Of a stretch of DNA of 64,000 bases, positions 7,157 to 16,238 are shown in pieces; positions within the stretch are counted from its first letter, which is position 1; every line of letters begins with the position of its first letter. Under the pieces are notes generated by a model. It did not search any database and was not told the origin of the DNA. It was given only the letters and a program-made list of their open reading frames with translations. The DNA comes from Acrocarpospora catenulata (GTDB taxonomy: Bacteria > Actinomycetota > Actinomycetes > Streptosporangiales > Streptosporangiaceae), in NCBI RefSeq assembly GCF_018476525.1, contig NZ_JAHCST010000029.1, positions 35,348-99,347 of the forward strand, read 5' to 3'. The position numbers were made by a program, and so were the translations under genes.

Positions 7157-9049
7157 ATGCTTGAAGAAGGCGTTGCGGAAGGCGCCCCCCTCTGGGCGCC
7201 CACGGCGGAGACCGTGCAGGCTGCGAAGATCACGCGGTACCAGGAGTGGCTGGGCCGGACCGGCGACTACCACGAGCTGTGGCAGTGGTCGGTGGACGAG
7301 CCGGCCGAGTTCTGGACCTCCATCTGGGACTACTTCGAGGTGATCGGCTCCCGGGCGGACGGGCCGGTGCTCACCGGGTCGATGCCCGGGGCCGAGTGGT
7401 TCGCCGGTTCGACGCTCAACTACGCGGAGAACGCGCTGCGCGGCGACGCCGACCGCCTCGCCGTGATCTTCCGCGACGAGACGGGCGAGCGGCGCACCTA
7501 CACGGTGGGCGAGCTGCGCGCCGAGGTGGGCCGGGTGCAGGCCGGTCTGGTACGGCTCGGCGTCGGCCCGGGCGACCGGGTGGCCGCCTATGTGCCCAAC
7601 ATCCCGGAGGCGCTGATCGCCTTCCTGGCCACCGCCGGTCTCGGCGCGATCTGGTCCTCCTGCTCGCCCGACTTCGGGGCCCCCAGTGTGATCGACCGGT
7701 TCACCCAGATCGAACCCAAGGTCCTGTTCGCGGTGGAGGGCTACCGCTACGGCGGCAAGTATTTCGACCGCCGGAACGTCGTGGCCGACATCGCCGCCCC
7801 GCTGAACGCCACCACCGTCTGGCTCGGCGGCCCCGGCTGGGAGGAACTGCGCGCCGAGTCCGCCGAGCCGGTCTTCGAACCGGTCCCGTTCGGGCATCCG
7901 CTCTGGATCCTGTACTCCTCCGGCACCACCGGCCTGCCCAAGCCGATCGTGCACGGCCACGGCGGTGTGGTCCTCGAACACCTCAAGGCGCTCTCCTTCC
8001 ACATGGACCTGGGCCCCGGCGAGGTGTTCTTCTGGTACACCACCACCGGCTGGATGATGTGGAACTACCTGGTCGGCGGCCTGCTGGCGGGCGCCACCGT
8101 GGTGCTGTACGACGGCTCCGCCGCCCATCCCGGCACCGACGCGCTTTGGCGGGTGGCCGCCGAGGAGGGCGTCACCTACTTCGGCACCGGCGCGCCATAC
8201 ATCGTGGCCTCGATGAAGGCGGACGTGCGTCCGTCCGGCCTGGACCGGCTGCGCGGCATGGGGTCCACGGGGTCGCCGCTGCCGCCGGAGGGGTTCGCCT
8301 GGATCTACTCGACGGTCAAGCCGGACGTGCAGCTGGGCTCCTTCTCGGGGGGCACCGACGTGTGCACGGGCTTCGTGGGGCCGGTGCCGACGCTGCCGAT
8401 CCGGGCCGGGGTGATCACCTGCCGGTGCCTGGGGGCCAAGGTCGAGGCGTACGACCCCGAGGGGCGGCCGGTGATCGACGAGGTCGGGGAGCTGGTGCTC
8501 ACCCAGCCGATGCCGTCGATGCCGGTCATGTTCTGGAACGACCCGGACGGCACCCGCTACCACGAGTCGTACTTCGCCGACTATCCGGGCATCTGGCGGC
8601 ACGGGGACTGGATCAAGATCCTGCCCGACGGCGGCTGCGTGATCTACGGCAGGTCCGACTCCACCCTCAACCGGGGCGGCGTGCGGATGGGCACCAGCGA
8701 GTTCTACCGGGTGGTCGAACGCTTCGAGGAGGTGGCCGACAGCCTGGTCATCGACACCGGGCAGCTCGGCCAGGAGGGGCGCCTGCTGCTCTATGTCACC
8801 ATGGCCGAGGGCGCGAACCTGGAGGAGTCCCTCATCGCCCGGCTCCGCACCACCCTGCGGAGCGAGCTGTCGCCCCGCCACGTGCCCGACGAGATCATCG
8901 AGGTCCCCGGCATCCCCCGCACCCTTTCCGGTAAAAAGCTGGAGGTCCCGGTGCGGAAGATCCTGCTCGGCGTACCGGTCGAGAAGGCGGCCAATCCGGA
9001 CGCGATGGCCAATCCAGAGGTCCTCAGTCACTTCCGGGCGGCGCCCTAG
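7157..9049 (+). CDS. Acetoacetate-CoA ligase (acetoacetyl-CoA synthetase)
   Basis: About 630 residues, typical length. It adenylates acetoacetate and transfers it to CoA, feeding ketone-body or polyhydroxybutyrate-type carbon into acetyl-CoA. The ANL-superfamily core YSSGTTGLPKPIVHGHGG binds the AMP. FWYTTTGWMMWNYLVGGLL, STGSPLPPEGF and the late GRSDSTLNRGGVRMGTSEFYRVVE hinge are characteristic, and SGKKLEVPVRK carries the C-terminal catalytic Lys. ATG 7157 is chosen because GAAGGA lies 7 nt upstream; an in-frame ATG at 7133 would add 8 residues and has a poorer site. Confidence 0.92.
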   Translation: MLEEGVAEGAPLWAPTAETVQAAKITRYQEWLGRTGDYHELWQWSVDEPAEFWTSIWDYFEVIGSRADGPVLTGSMPGAEWFAGSTLNYAENALRGDADRLAVIFRDETGERRTYTVGELRAEVGRVQAGLVRLGVGPGDRVAAYVPNIPEALIAFLATAGLGAIWSSCSPDFGAPSVIDRFTQIEPKVLFAVEGYRYGGKYFDRRNVVADIAAPLNATTVWLGGPGWEELRAESAEPVFEPVPFGHPLWILYSSGTTGLPKPIVHGHGGVVLEHLKALSFHMDLGPGEVFFWYTTTGWMMWNYLVGGLLAGATVVLYDGSAAHPGTDALWRVAAEEGVTYFGTGAPYIVASMKADVRPSGLDRLRGMGSTGSPLPPEGFAWIYSTVKPDVQLGSFSGGTDVCTGFVGPVPTLPIRAGVITCRCLGAKVEAYDPEGRPVIDEVGELVLTQPMPSMPVMFWNDPDGTRYHESYFADYPGIWRHGDWIKILPDGGCVIYGRSDSTLNRGGVRMGTSEFYRVVERFEEVADSLVIDTGQLGQEGRLLLYVTMAEGANLEESLIARLRTTLRSELSPRHVPDEIIEVPGIPRTLSGKKLEVPVRKILLGVPVEKAANPDAMANPEVLSHFRAAP

Positions 9050-9110
9050 CCGGCGACCCGGGGGCGGGCGCACAATCCGGTGCGGGGCCCTCGCAACGGA
9101 GTGAGGTGTC

Positions 9111-11012
9111 ATGTCCACACGTCTGGGCGACCGGCTCGACGCGGCGCGGCAGCGGGGCTTCGTCGGGCGGCGGCGCGAGCTGGCGGCCTTCCACGACCTG
9201 CTGGACCCGGGCAGCGCGACCCAGATCCTGCTCGTGCACGGCGCGGGCGGGGTGGGCAAGACGGCGCTGCTGCACCGGTACGCCTGGCAGGCGGGGCAGG
9301 CCGGCCGCCCGATCGCCTGGCTGGACGGCCACGACCCGGACTCCCGTGACCCGGAACTCCTGGCCGACAGGCCTGGCCTGGTCCTGCTGGTGGACGCCGT
9401 CGAGCAGGTGCCAGGCCTGGCCCGGCGGCTCCGCCAGGAGCTCATCCCACGCCTGCCAGGGGACGCGGCCGTGGTCATCGCGGGGCGGGACCGGCCCGAC
9501 CCGGTCTGGCGGGCCGACCCCGGCTGGCGGGAGCTGGTCCGCATTCTCCCGCTCGGCAACCTCGGCCACGAGGACGGTCTGGCGCTGCTGGCCGCGCGCG
9601 GCGTGCCCGAGGAGGAGCGGGCCGCCGCGCTGGAGTTCACCCGGGGCCACCCGCTGGCGCTGGCCCTGGTCGCCGACGTCTCCGCGCAGCGCCGCTTCTC
9701 CGCCGTCTCCGCTCAGGAGGTGCTGGGCGAGCTGCTGCGCGGCTTCGTGGAGACCGTGCCCAGTTCCCTGCACCGCCAGGCCCTGGAGGCCTGCGCGCTG
9801 GTGCTGGCCACCACCGAACCCCTGCTGGCGGCCCTGCTCGGCCTGGACGACGCGAGCGAGCTGTTCGCCTGGCTGCGCGGCCTGTCCATCGTCGAGTACG
9901 GCTCCCGCGGCCTGTTCCCGCACGACCTGGCCAGGGACGCGCTGGCCGCCGAACTCGGCTGGCGGGACCCGGACGGCTGCGCCGAGATCCGCCGCCGGGC
10001 CGCCGCCTACTACCGGCGCAGCTTTTTCGCGGCCGGGCCCCCGGTGCTGCTGGATTACGTCTACCTGCACCGGGCCACCTCGGTGCTGGGCCCGTTCGTC
10101 ACCGGCTACCCGCAGACCAGCGGCCTGTCCGCGGACCGGCCCACCGGCGCCGAGCTGGGCACCGTCGTCTCCTGGGTGCGCAAGCACGAGGGCGAGGAGT
10201 CGGCCCGGCTCTGCGAGCGCTGGCTGGCCCGGCAGCCGCCCACCGTGATCAGGGACGCCGACGGCACGGCGGTCGGCTTCTACCTGCTCATCGACGTGGC
10301 CGCCGATCCGGAGGACCCGGCCACCCGGGACCTCGCCCCCGGGCACACCCGGATGGTGCGGTTCTGGATGGACGGCCGCCACTACCAGGAGCCCTCCCCG
10401 GTCCAGCTGTTCATCACCACCCATCTGTTCCGCTCGTACCTGACCGAGGACGTCCCCGGGCGCACGCTGCTCACCTTCGCCGAGGCCGAGCCGTGGGAGC
10501 AGGGGTGCGCGCACGTGGGCTTCCACCGCGCGCCGGAGGCCGACTTCACCGTGGGGGAGCAGACTTTCGCGGTGTTCGAGCACGACTGGCGGGCGGTGCC
10601 GCCGGAGGTCTGGGTGACCCGGCTGGCCGAGCGGGACGCGCTGATCGAGCCGGTCACGGTGCCGCGCCGTGCACTGTCGGAGGAGGAGTTCGGGCAGGCG
10701 GTCCGGGACGCGCTGCGCGCCTACGGCCGGGCCGATGGGCTGCGCGACTCGCCCTTGCTCGGCATGCTGACGCTGCCCGAGGGCGATCCGGCGACCGGGC
10801 TGCGGGCTGTCTTCGAGGAGGTGGCCGCCCAGCTGGCCGCCTCGCCACGGGACCTGAAGGTGTACCGGGCCCTGCACCACACGTTCCTGCGCCCGGCCAG
10901 AACCCAGGCCGACGCGGCCGACCTGCTCGGGCTGCCCACCACCACCTACCGGCGGCACCTGGCCGCCGCCGAGGCCCGGTTCACCGAGCTGCTCTGGCGG
11001 CGGGCACGCTGA
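9111..11012 (+). CDS. P-loop NTPase of STAND/AAA type with C-terminal helix-turn-helix-like tail
   Basis: 633 residues. Walker A GAGGVGKT spans 44-51, after FVGRRRELAAFHDLL, the usual lead-in of AAA_16/STAND NTPases. LVLLVDAVEQVPG fits Walker B and VVIAGRDRP sensor 1. The middle part is a predicted helical winged region, but no TPR or WD repeats are obvious. The last 60 residues (TQADAADLLGLPTTTYRRHLAAAEARFTELLW) resemble an HTH-like module. It may be a signal-transducing ATPase or transcriptional regulator. It is monocistronic, and its stop directly abuts the stop of the convergent flavin oxidase gene. Confidence 0.72.
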   Translation: MSTRLGDRLDAARQRGFVGRRRELAAFHDLLDPGSATQILLVHGAGGVGKTALLHRYAWQAGQAGRPIAWLDGHDPDSRDPELLADRPGLVLLVDAVEQVPGLARRLRQELIPRLPGDAAVVIAGRDRPDPVWRADPGWRELVRILPLGNLGHEDGLALLAARGVPEEERAAALEFTRGHPLALALVADVSAQRRFSAVSAQEVLGELLRGFVETVPSSLHRQALEACALVLATTEPLLAALLGLDDASELFAWLRGLSIVEYGSRGLFPHDLARDALAAELGWRDPDGCAEIRRRAAAYYRRSFFAAGPPVLLDYVYLHRATSVLGPFVTGYPQTSGLSADRPTGAELGTVVSWVRKHEGEESARLCERWLARQPPTVIRDADGTAVGFYLLIDVAADPEDPATRDLAPGHTRMVRFWMDGRHYQEPSPVQLFITTHLFRSYLTEDVPGRTLLTFAEAEPWEQGCAHVGFHRAPEADFTVGEQTFAVFEHDWRAVPPEVWVTRLAERDALIEPVTVPRRALSEEEFGQAVRDALRAYGRADGLRDSPLLGMLTLPEGDPATGLRAVFEEVAAQLAASPRDLKVYRALHHTFLRPARTQADAADLLGLPTTTYRRHLAAAEARFTELLWRRAR

Positions 11013-12530
11013 TCACACACTCTGCGGGAGCTGGAACAGCCGTCCGGGATCGTAGGCGGCCTTCACCCGGGCCAGCCGGGCGGCGTTGGCGCCGTAGTAC
11101 TGCTGCCGCCAGCCGGTCAGCTCCGGGTCGACGTAGTTGACGTAGGCGTGGTCGCCGAAGAACGGGCGCATCGCCGCGTGCGCGGCCCGGGTCCACGCCT
11201 TGGCCTGGGCGAAGTGCGCGTAGTACTGCACGCTGTAGAGGGCCTTGCGGTGCGGGAAGGCGGTGGCGTCCGGGGCCACCCTGGCGATCGCGCCGCCGAA
11301 GGCGTCCAGCAGCACGGTGTGCCGCCCGGACTTGGCGACCTGGGATAACAGGGCGGTGATCCCGGCGTCCGTGAGCGGCGCGTACGCGAAGTGCGACTTG
11401 GCGCTGAAGGTGTCCCGCACCAGCTTGCCGTCGCCGGTCTCGCCCGGTAACGACCCGGGGCGGTGGCACTGGGAGACCGAGTAGGACGAGCACCCCGCCA
11501 TGATCATCATGGCCTGCTGGTACGGCGTCTGCCGCACGTACCGGCTGGCCGGGTCGCGGCCGACCCGGTCGGCCAGCCGTTGTAACTGGCGCTCGCAGGC
11601 CGACTTGGAGCCCAGGTACAGCCCGCCGACGGTCACGTCCAGGTCCGGGTCGTGGCTCAGGTGCAGGTTGGACCAGAGCGCGGCCGGGGCCGTGGGCGCC
11701 CACGCCTGCCAGGCGTGGAGCACGGCGGCCGCCCGGGACCACGGCCAGTGCAGGAAGAAGACGGTGACCTCGCGGATGGGGTGGGTGCGGAAGGTGAACG
11801 AGGTCGCTATGCCGAAATTTCCGCCACCGCCGCCCCTGGACGCCCAGAACAGGTCGGGGTTGCTGGTGGGCGAGCAGACCAGTTGCCTGCCGTCCGCCGT
11901 GACCATGCGCAGCTCGGTGAGGGCGTCGCAGGTCAGGCCGTACTGGCGGGAGACCACGCCGATGCCGCCGCCCAGGGTGAGCCCGGCCACGCCGACGCTC
12001 GGGCAGGAACCGGCCGGGATGCTCACGCCGGACTTGGCGAGCTTGGCGTACACGTCCACGAGCTTGGCGCCGGCGCCGACGGTGGCCAGGCCCGTCGCGA
12101 AGGCGCTGCCGGTGGGCGGGGGTGCCGCGTACCGGACGGTGGCCATCGGGGAGACGTCCACCACCAGGCCGGTGCCGGTGGACCAGCCCGCGTAGCTGTG
12201 CCCGCCGGAGCGGGCGGTGATGGGCAGGGCGTACCGGCGGGCGAAGGAGACGCACTCGGCCACGTCGGCCGGGCTCGCGCAGTACGCGATCCCGGCCGGC
12301 CGGATCTTGTCGAAGGCCGGGTTGAACAGGCGGCGCGCCCGGTCGTACACGGCGTCCGACGGGCGGACGAGCCGGCCGTCCAGGCCGCGGCCGAGCGCGC
12401 GCCAGTCCGGTGCCGTGGCTGTTGCCGAAGTCAGAGATGGTCCGGCGATGGCGGCCAGGCCGACCGGGGCCGCCAACGCCAGAAAACCCCGCCGCCCTAG
12501 CAGGGTGGGAGGTGAAGGTGGGTATCGCAT
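11013..12530 (-). CDS. Tat-exported FAD-linked oxidase, berberine-bridge-enzyme type
   Basis: 505 residues. The N-terminus GRRGFLALAAPVGLAAIAG is a twin-arginine signal peptide, so the folded flavoprotein is exported. RSGGHSYAGWS carries His111, the 8-alpha covalent FAD ligand, and Cys176 in AGSCPSVGVAGLTLGGG matches the second covalent link of bicovalent BBE-type oxidases. The C-terminal NYVDPELTGWRQQYYG is the BBE tail. Members oxidise sugars, oligosaccharides or alkaloids; substrate unknown. GGGAGAG precedes the ATG. It is the last gene of a leftward cluster with redox partners upstream. Confidence 0.88.
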   Translation of the reverse strand: MRYPPSPPTLLGRRGFLALAAPVGLAAIAGPSLTSATATAPDWRALGRGLDGRLVRPSDAVYDRARRLFNPAFDKIRPAGIAYCASPADVAECVSFARRYALPITARSGGHSYAGWSTGTGLVVDVSPMATVRYAAPPPTGSAFATGLATVGAGAKLVDVYAKLAKSGVSIPAGSCPSVGVAGLTLGGGIGVVSRQYGLTCDALTELRMVTADGRQLVCSPTSNPDLFWASRGGGGGNFGIATSFTFRTHPIREVTVFFLHWPWSRAAAVLHAWQAWAPTAPAALWSNLHLSHDPDLDVTVGGLYLGSKSACERQLQRLADRVGRDPASRYVRQTPYQQAMMIMAGCSSYSVSQCHRPGSLPGETGDGKLVRDTFSAKSHFAYAPLTDAGITALLSQVAKSGRHTVLLDAFGGAIARVAPDATAFPHRKALYSVQYYAHFAQAKAWTRAAHAAMRPFFGDHAYVNYVDPELTGWRQQYYGANAARLARVKAAYDPGRLFQLPQSV

Positions 12531-12602
12531 GGTCTCTCCCCGAGAGTGGAGCTATCCCATGAGACGCGCGATATGGGGTTTTGGTTGGAGCGTCGGGTCA
12601 GA

Positions 12603-14060
12603 TCATCGTTGTCCGATGCGCAGGGCCAGGGCCGGGCACATCTCCACCGCGCGCTGGGCCTCGCTCTTGGCCCAGGCCGGGACCGGGCTGTCGATGAACA
12701 CGGGATAGCCATGGTGGTCCAGTTTCACGAGTTCGGGAACCAGGTGCGCGCAGAGGCCGTGACCCTGGCAGCGGGTCCAGTCCACCACCAGCCGGACGTC
12801 GGTGGAGTCCACGATGGGCAGCGGCAGCACTTCCTTGACCGGCCGCCCGCAGGTGCCGTTCAGCCGGTGCTCCTCCACGTCGTCCTTGAACGCCTCCAGC
12901 GCGGAGAGCACGAACCTGGAGGTTCCGTCCGGGTGGAAGCAGGCGCCCCGGCCGCGTACCGCGGTGGCCGCCTGCTGCACCAGGTCCAGCGCGCCCTGGG
13001 TGCCCACGGTCAGCTCGGCCAGCGCCCTGGCCAGCGACGGCAGGCCGATCCGGCAGGGGCCGCACTGGCCGGCCGACTGCGCGGCCAGGTAGGCGGCCAC
13101 CCGGACCGTCTCGCCGAGCGGGCAGGTGTCCGGGCCCAGCGGGACGATGATGCCCGCGCCCAGCTCCCCGCCCGACTGGGACATGCCCCGGCGGGACACG
13201 ATCGCGCCGTAGGCGTCCGCCGCGCTCAGCCACTTGCCGTGGTAGCCGCCGACCAGCAGGCCGTCGCCCACGTTGGCCTCGCACAGGTCCAGCACCGCGG
13301 CCAGCGGCAGGCCGGGGGTGACCTCCACCACCGAGGGGGCCACCACCGAGCCGCTCACGCTGAGCAGGATGGTGCCCGGCTCCTGCGCGGTGCCCACCGA
13401 CGCGTACTCCTGCGGCCCGAGCTCGGCCAGCAGCGCCAGCTGCGCGAACGTCTCGGTGTTGGAGAGCAGCGTGGGCAGCCCGTTCACCCCGCTGTCGCTG
13501 GACCTGACCTTCCGCCCGGACGGCATGCCCAGCTCGCCGTTGACAGCCTTGACCAGGGCGCCGCCCTCGCCGGAGATGAACCGCTCCTGGATGCCGACCA
13601 CCCGGACGTACCCGGTCAGGCCGCGCTCGGCGACGGCGGCCAGCATGGAGCCCTCGGCCAGCTCCCCGGCGGGGGTGGCCACCACCACCTCCTTGGAGTC
13701 CAGCGCGCTGGCCGCCAGCAGCGCGCCCTCCAGCACCAGGTGCGGCGAGCGGGTCAGCAGCATCTTGTCCTTCATGCTGGCCGGCTCGCCCTCCGCGGCG
13801 TTGACCAGCACCACCGTGTCGGAGGTTCGGGTGTGCGCGGCGACCGCGCGCAGCTTGCGGGCGAAGGGGAAGGCGGCCCCGCCGCGGCCGCGCAGGTCCA
13901 CCTCCTCCGCGAGCGAGATGAGCGAGTCCACCGTCTCGCCGTCCAGCTGCCGGTGCACGCTGTAGTGGGCGTCCAGGTCGAGACGACGGTGGTCGTCCAG
14001 CCCGGCGGTGAGCCGGGCCGGACCCATTCTGCGGATCTTGGAGACGCGGTAGGGGATCAT
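12603..14060 (-). CDS. NuoF-like flavin/Fe-S protein fused to a C-terminal ferredoxin
   Basis: 485 residues. The N-terminal NADH/FMN-binding fold shows DLRGRGGAAFPFARKL and NAAEGEPASMKDK, followed by an SLBB-like region and an Fe-S region with QCGPCRIG and RGRGACFHPDG. The first Cys of the classical C-x2-C-x2-C is Ala. The last 60 residues form a small ferredoxin with Cys431, Cys437 and Cys475, fitting a 3Fe-4S cluster. No NuoE or NuoG partner is nearby. It overlaps the upstream membrane gene by ATGA, so NAD(P)H electrons probably pass through the ferredoxin tail to that heme protein. The physiological acceptor is unknown. Confidence 0.84.
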   Translation of the reverse strand: MIPYRVSKIRRMGPARLTAGLDDHRRLDLDAHYSVHRQLDGETVDSLISLAEEVDLRGRGGAAFPFARKLRAVAAHTRTSDTVVLVNAAEGEPASMKDKMLLTRSPHLVLEGALLAASALDSKEVVVATPAGELAEGSMLAAVAERGLTGYVRVVGIQERFISGEGGALVKAVNGELGMPSGRKVRSSDSGVNGLPTLLSNTETFAQLALLAELGPQEYASVGTAQEPGTILLSVSGSVVAPSVVEVTPGLPLAAVLDLCEANVGDGLLVGGYHGKWLSAADAYGAIVSRRGMSQSGGELGAGIIVPLGPDTCPLGETVRVAAYLAAQSAGQCGPCRIGLPSLARALAELTVGTQGALDLVQQAATAVRGRGACFHPDGTSRFVLSALEAFKDDVEEHRLNGTCGRPVKEVLPLPIVDSTDVRLVVDWTRCQGHGLCAHLVPELVKLDHHGYPVFIDSPVPAWAKSEAQRAVEMCPALALRIGQR

Positions 14061-14842
14061 ACGACTCTCCGGAGTTTGGAGGAGGTGCGTTCGCGGCCCA
14101 CGATGCTGATCGGTTCAGGCACCGACTGCGGCGCCACTTCGGGCATCGGGAGGTCTTCCAGGTCCTCGGCCATGCTCGCCGCAGGGCGGAGCGAGGCCAC
14201 GACCCGGAGGAGGAGTGCGGTGCCGACCGCCACGAGGCAGCCGACGTAACACCAGGTGACCCATTCGGCCGGGGTACGGCCGGCGGCCAGGCCGTGCAGT
14301 ATCGACACGGGCCAGGCCAGGTAGGCCAGGTCGTGCAGGCCGCGCCAGAGCCAGGGGCGCTCGGCCTGCGCGAACCGGCCGCGCATCACGCCGGTGGCGA
14401 CGACCACGATCATCAGGTCGGAGGCGATGGCCCCCGCCCCGATGGCCAGGTTCGTCGTGGGGAGCACCGATCCCCAGGGGGGGACCAGTCCGGCGGCGAG
14501 CTTCATCCCGATGTGGGTGATCAGGAACCCCACCCCGACGAGCGCGGCCGCGCGGTGCACGAGCTGGGCGCGCACCCGCCAGGGGATGGACATGATCACT
14601 CGTTCGGAGGCGAGCAGGCCCAGGCCGACCGTGGCGGTGAGGGCGACCAGGGAGAACACACCGGCGTAGAAGGTCAGGAACTCCTGCGCCGCGAGCATCA
14701 GCCCGGCGCTCAGCCCGCTTCTGGCGGCGAGCAGGGAACCGAGCATGACGATTATCACCAGGGTGCCCAGGGAGATCCGGACGGCCCTGTTCTGCAGGTT
14801 GAGCGGGGTGCCGGCACGGCGGTGAGCCCGTCTTTTGGACAC
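14057..14842 (-). CDS. Ferric-reductase-like heme membrane protein
   Basis: 261 residues with about six membrane helices. His96 and His110, and His170 and His183, form two pairs spaced 13-14 residues apart in hydrophobic segments, the arrangement that ligates two b hemes across the membrane in ferric reductase/YedZ-like proteins. A cytoplasmic acidic tail follows. The GTG start has GAGGAA 3 nt upstream and gives a basic N-terminus. The stop overlaps the start of the NuoF-ferredoxin gene by 4 nt, which strongly suggests a stoichiometric pair moving electrons from NAD(P)H across the membrane. Confidence 0.78.
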   Translation of the reverse strand: MSKRRAHRRAGTPLNLQNRAVRISLGTLVIIVMLGSLLAARSGLSAGLMLAAQEFLTFYAGVFSLVALTATVGLGLLASERVIMSIPWRVRAQLVHRAAALVGVGFLITHIGMKLAAGLVPPWGSVLPTTNLAIGAGAIASDLMIVVVATGVMRGRFAQAERPWLWRGLHDLAYLAWPVSILHGLAAGRTPAEWVTWCYVGCLVAVGTALLLRVVASLRPAASMAEDLEDLPMPEVAPQSVPEPISIVGRERTSSKLRRVV

Positions 14843-14910
14843 TCGTTCCTCCGGGAGGGGGACTCTTGTTTGGGGGGTGCTGGGGCTCGGGGCGTGCCGA
14901 ACCGTTGACG

Positions 14911-16203
14911 TCAGCAGCGGCGTCCGCGGTTGATGCACTGGACCACGAAGTTCATGAGCTGGTTGGACATCACGTTGTGGAAGTCCGCGTGGTCGGTGAT
15001 CGGGCTGTGCCGTTGTTCGGGGAAGGCGTCCACCGCGAACGAGGGACCCTGCGGCACCTGGTACACCAGGGTCATGCGCAGCTGCGGGACCGCCTGGGTG
15101 CCGGACGGGCAGGCGCCGTTCCCGTCGGGGAACACCACGTGCGTGCGGTGGTTGGCGCTGTCGGTGTTCTGACCGTCCCAGCAGCTGGGGAAGTCCAGGA
15201 CGCGCAGGAGCAGGCTGCCGCGTGGGCAGAGCGGGTACTGGGTGGTGAACCGGTTGGTGAAGCCGGTGCAGCTCCACATGGCCCGGGCGTTGGCGCCGCC
15301 GTTGGTGGCCGCCTTGGCGTCACCGGTGATCAGGCGGAGGAACCTGGGCATGGCCACCACCCGGCTGGCCCGGTTGCCGCGGAACTCCAGCACGACCTGG
15401 CGCGGGCGCAGGATGGTGCCGATGTTGCCGTCGGCGGCCCCGCCGAGCTCGGAACCGTCCTCACCGGGGGCCGGCGGCCGGATCTGCTGGGGCTCCTGCG
15501 ACGGCGTCGGGTTGACGGGGTTCTGCTGCTGCCCCTGCTGCTGGTTCTGCTGGTTGTTCTGGTTGTTCTGCTGGTCCTGAAGGTTGGGGTCCTGCTGCTG
15601 ACCCTGCTGGCCTTGCTGGCCTTGCTGGTTCTGTTGCTGGCCCTGCTGGTTCTGCTGGTTCTGTTGCTGGCCCTGCTGTTGGCCCTGTTGCTGGTTCTGG
15701 TTGTTGTTCTGCTGCTGGTTCTGCTGCTGCTGGTTCTGTTGCTGGTTGCGCCGGTTCTGCTGTTGCTGCTGGTTGAGCTCCTGGAGGAGGTCAGGCCTGC
15801 TCCGGATCACCGGCCAGAAGTACGCGGACTTGTCGCCGAACCGGCAGGTGGTCCCGCCTGCCGCCAGGCTCTGGTCGGTGGAGAACCCGTTGGTGGTCAG
15901 GTTGCCCACGTAGTCGTGCACGTGGTGGGCTCCGTTGGTCACGCCGGGGGCCACGATGTGGTTGTCGGAGTTGCGATGCCCGTTCTGGTTGCGGCCGCAC
16001 TGCGAGGTGAACGAACCGCGACCGGCGCGGACGCCGGTGTTCCCCGGCGGAACCCGCCGGATGTCGACGAAGTCGCTGAGCACGGGCCCGAACTGCTCGT
16101 TGGCGAAGGCGGGCCCGGCGAGGATGGGGATGGGGGACCCGGGAAGCCCGGCGAGCGACCCCGCCAGTAGGACGCCAGCGACCGCTATAGAGCGTTTTCG
16201 CAT
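14911..16203 (-). CDS. Secreted DUF1996 protein interrupted by a Gln/Asn-rich segment
   Basis: 430 residues. A signal peptide (MRKRSIAVAGVLLAGSLAG) is followed by the first half of a DUF1996 domain with HIVAPGVTNGAHHVHDYVGN. Then residues 141-228 are almost only Gln, Asn and Gly. The domain resumes with LDFPSCWDGQNTDSANHRTHVVFP and ends with HADFHNVM and a Cys-containing tail. DUF1996 proteins are extracellular, often with carbohydrate- or wall-related companions; no activity is established. The low-complexity insert sits in the middle of the domain, where it would form a large flexible or self-associating loop. Its neighbours are redox and DUF4142 genes. Confidence 0.86.
   Translation of the reverse strand: MRKRSIAVAGVLLAGSLAGLPGSPIPILAGPAFANEQFGPVLSDFVDIRRVPPGNTGVRAGRGSFTSQCGRNQNGHRNSDNHIVAPGVTNGAHHVHDYVGNLTTNGFSTDQSLAAGGTTCRFGDKSAYFWPVIRSRPDLLQELNQQQQQNRRNQQQNQQQQNQQQNNNQNQQQGQQQGQQQNQQNQQGQQQNQQGQQGQQGQQQDPNLQDQQNNQNNQQNQQQGQQQNPVNPTPSQEPQQIRPPAPGEDGSELGGAADGNIGTILRPRQVVLEFRGNRASRVVAMPRFLRLITGDAKAATNGGANARAMWSCTGFTNRFTTQYPLCPRGSLLLRVLDFPSCWDGQNTDSANHRTHVVFPDGNGACPSGTQAVPQLRMTLVYQVPQGPSFAVDAFPEQRHSPITDHADFHNVMSNQLMNFVVQCINRGRRC
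15520..15783 (-). repeat. Imperfect CAG/CAA/AAC codon repeat encoding the Gln/Asn tract
   Basis: About 264 bp of imperfect triplet repeats (CAG, CAA, AAC, GGC) encode residues 141-228 of the DUF1996 protein. Codons are mixed, so the protein composition and not a pure DNA repeat seems to be kept. The local base composition is visibly lower in G+C than the flanks, and such tracts can vary in length between strains. Confidence 0.8.
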
Positions 16204-16238
16204 GGATTCTCCTCTTGGAACTAGTACGAACTGACTAG

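Noticed and set aside
15520..15783. Possible CRISPR or tandem-repeat array
   Set aside because: Repeats are triplet-based, with no constant repeat-spacer structure, and are in frame with a secreted protein.
14866..16170. Leu/Val-rich, apparently membrane-spanning plus-strand frame
   Set aside because: It is the antisense of the CAG/CAA/AAC repeat in the DUF1996 gene; the Leu/Val runs are an artefact of CTG/TTG/GTT triplets.
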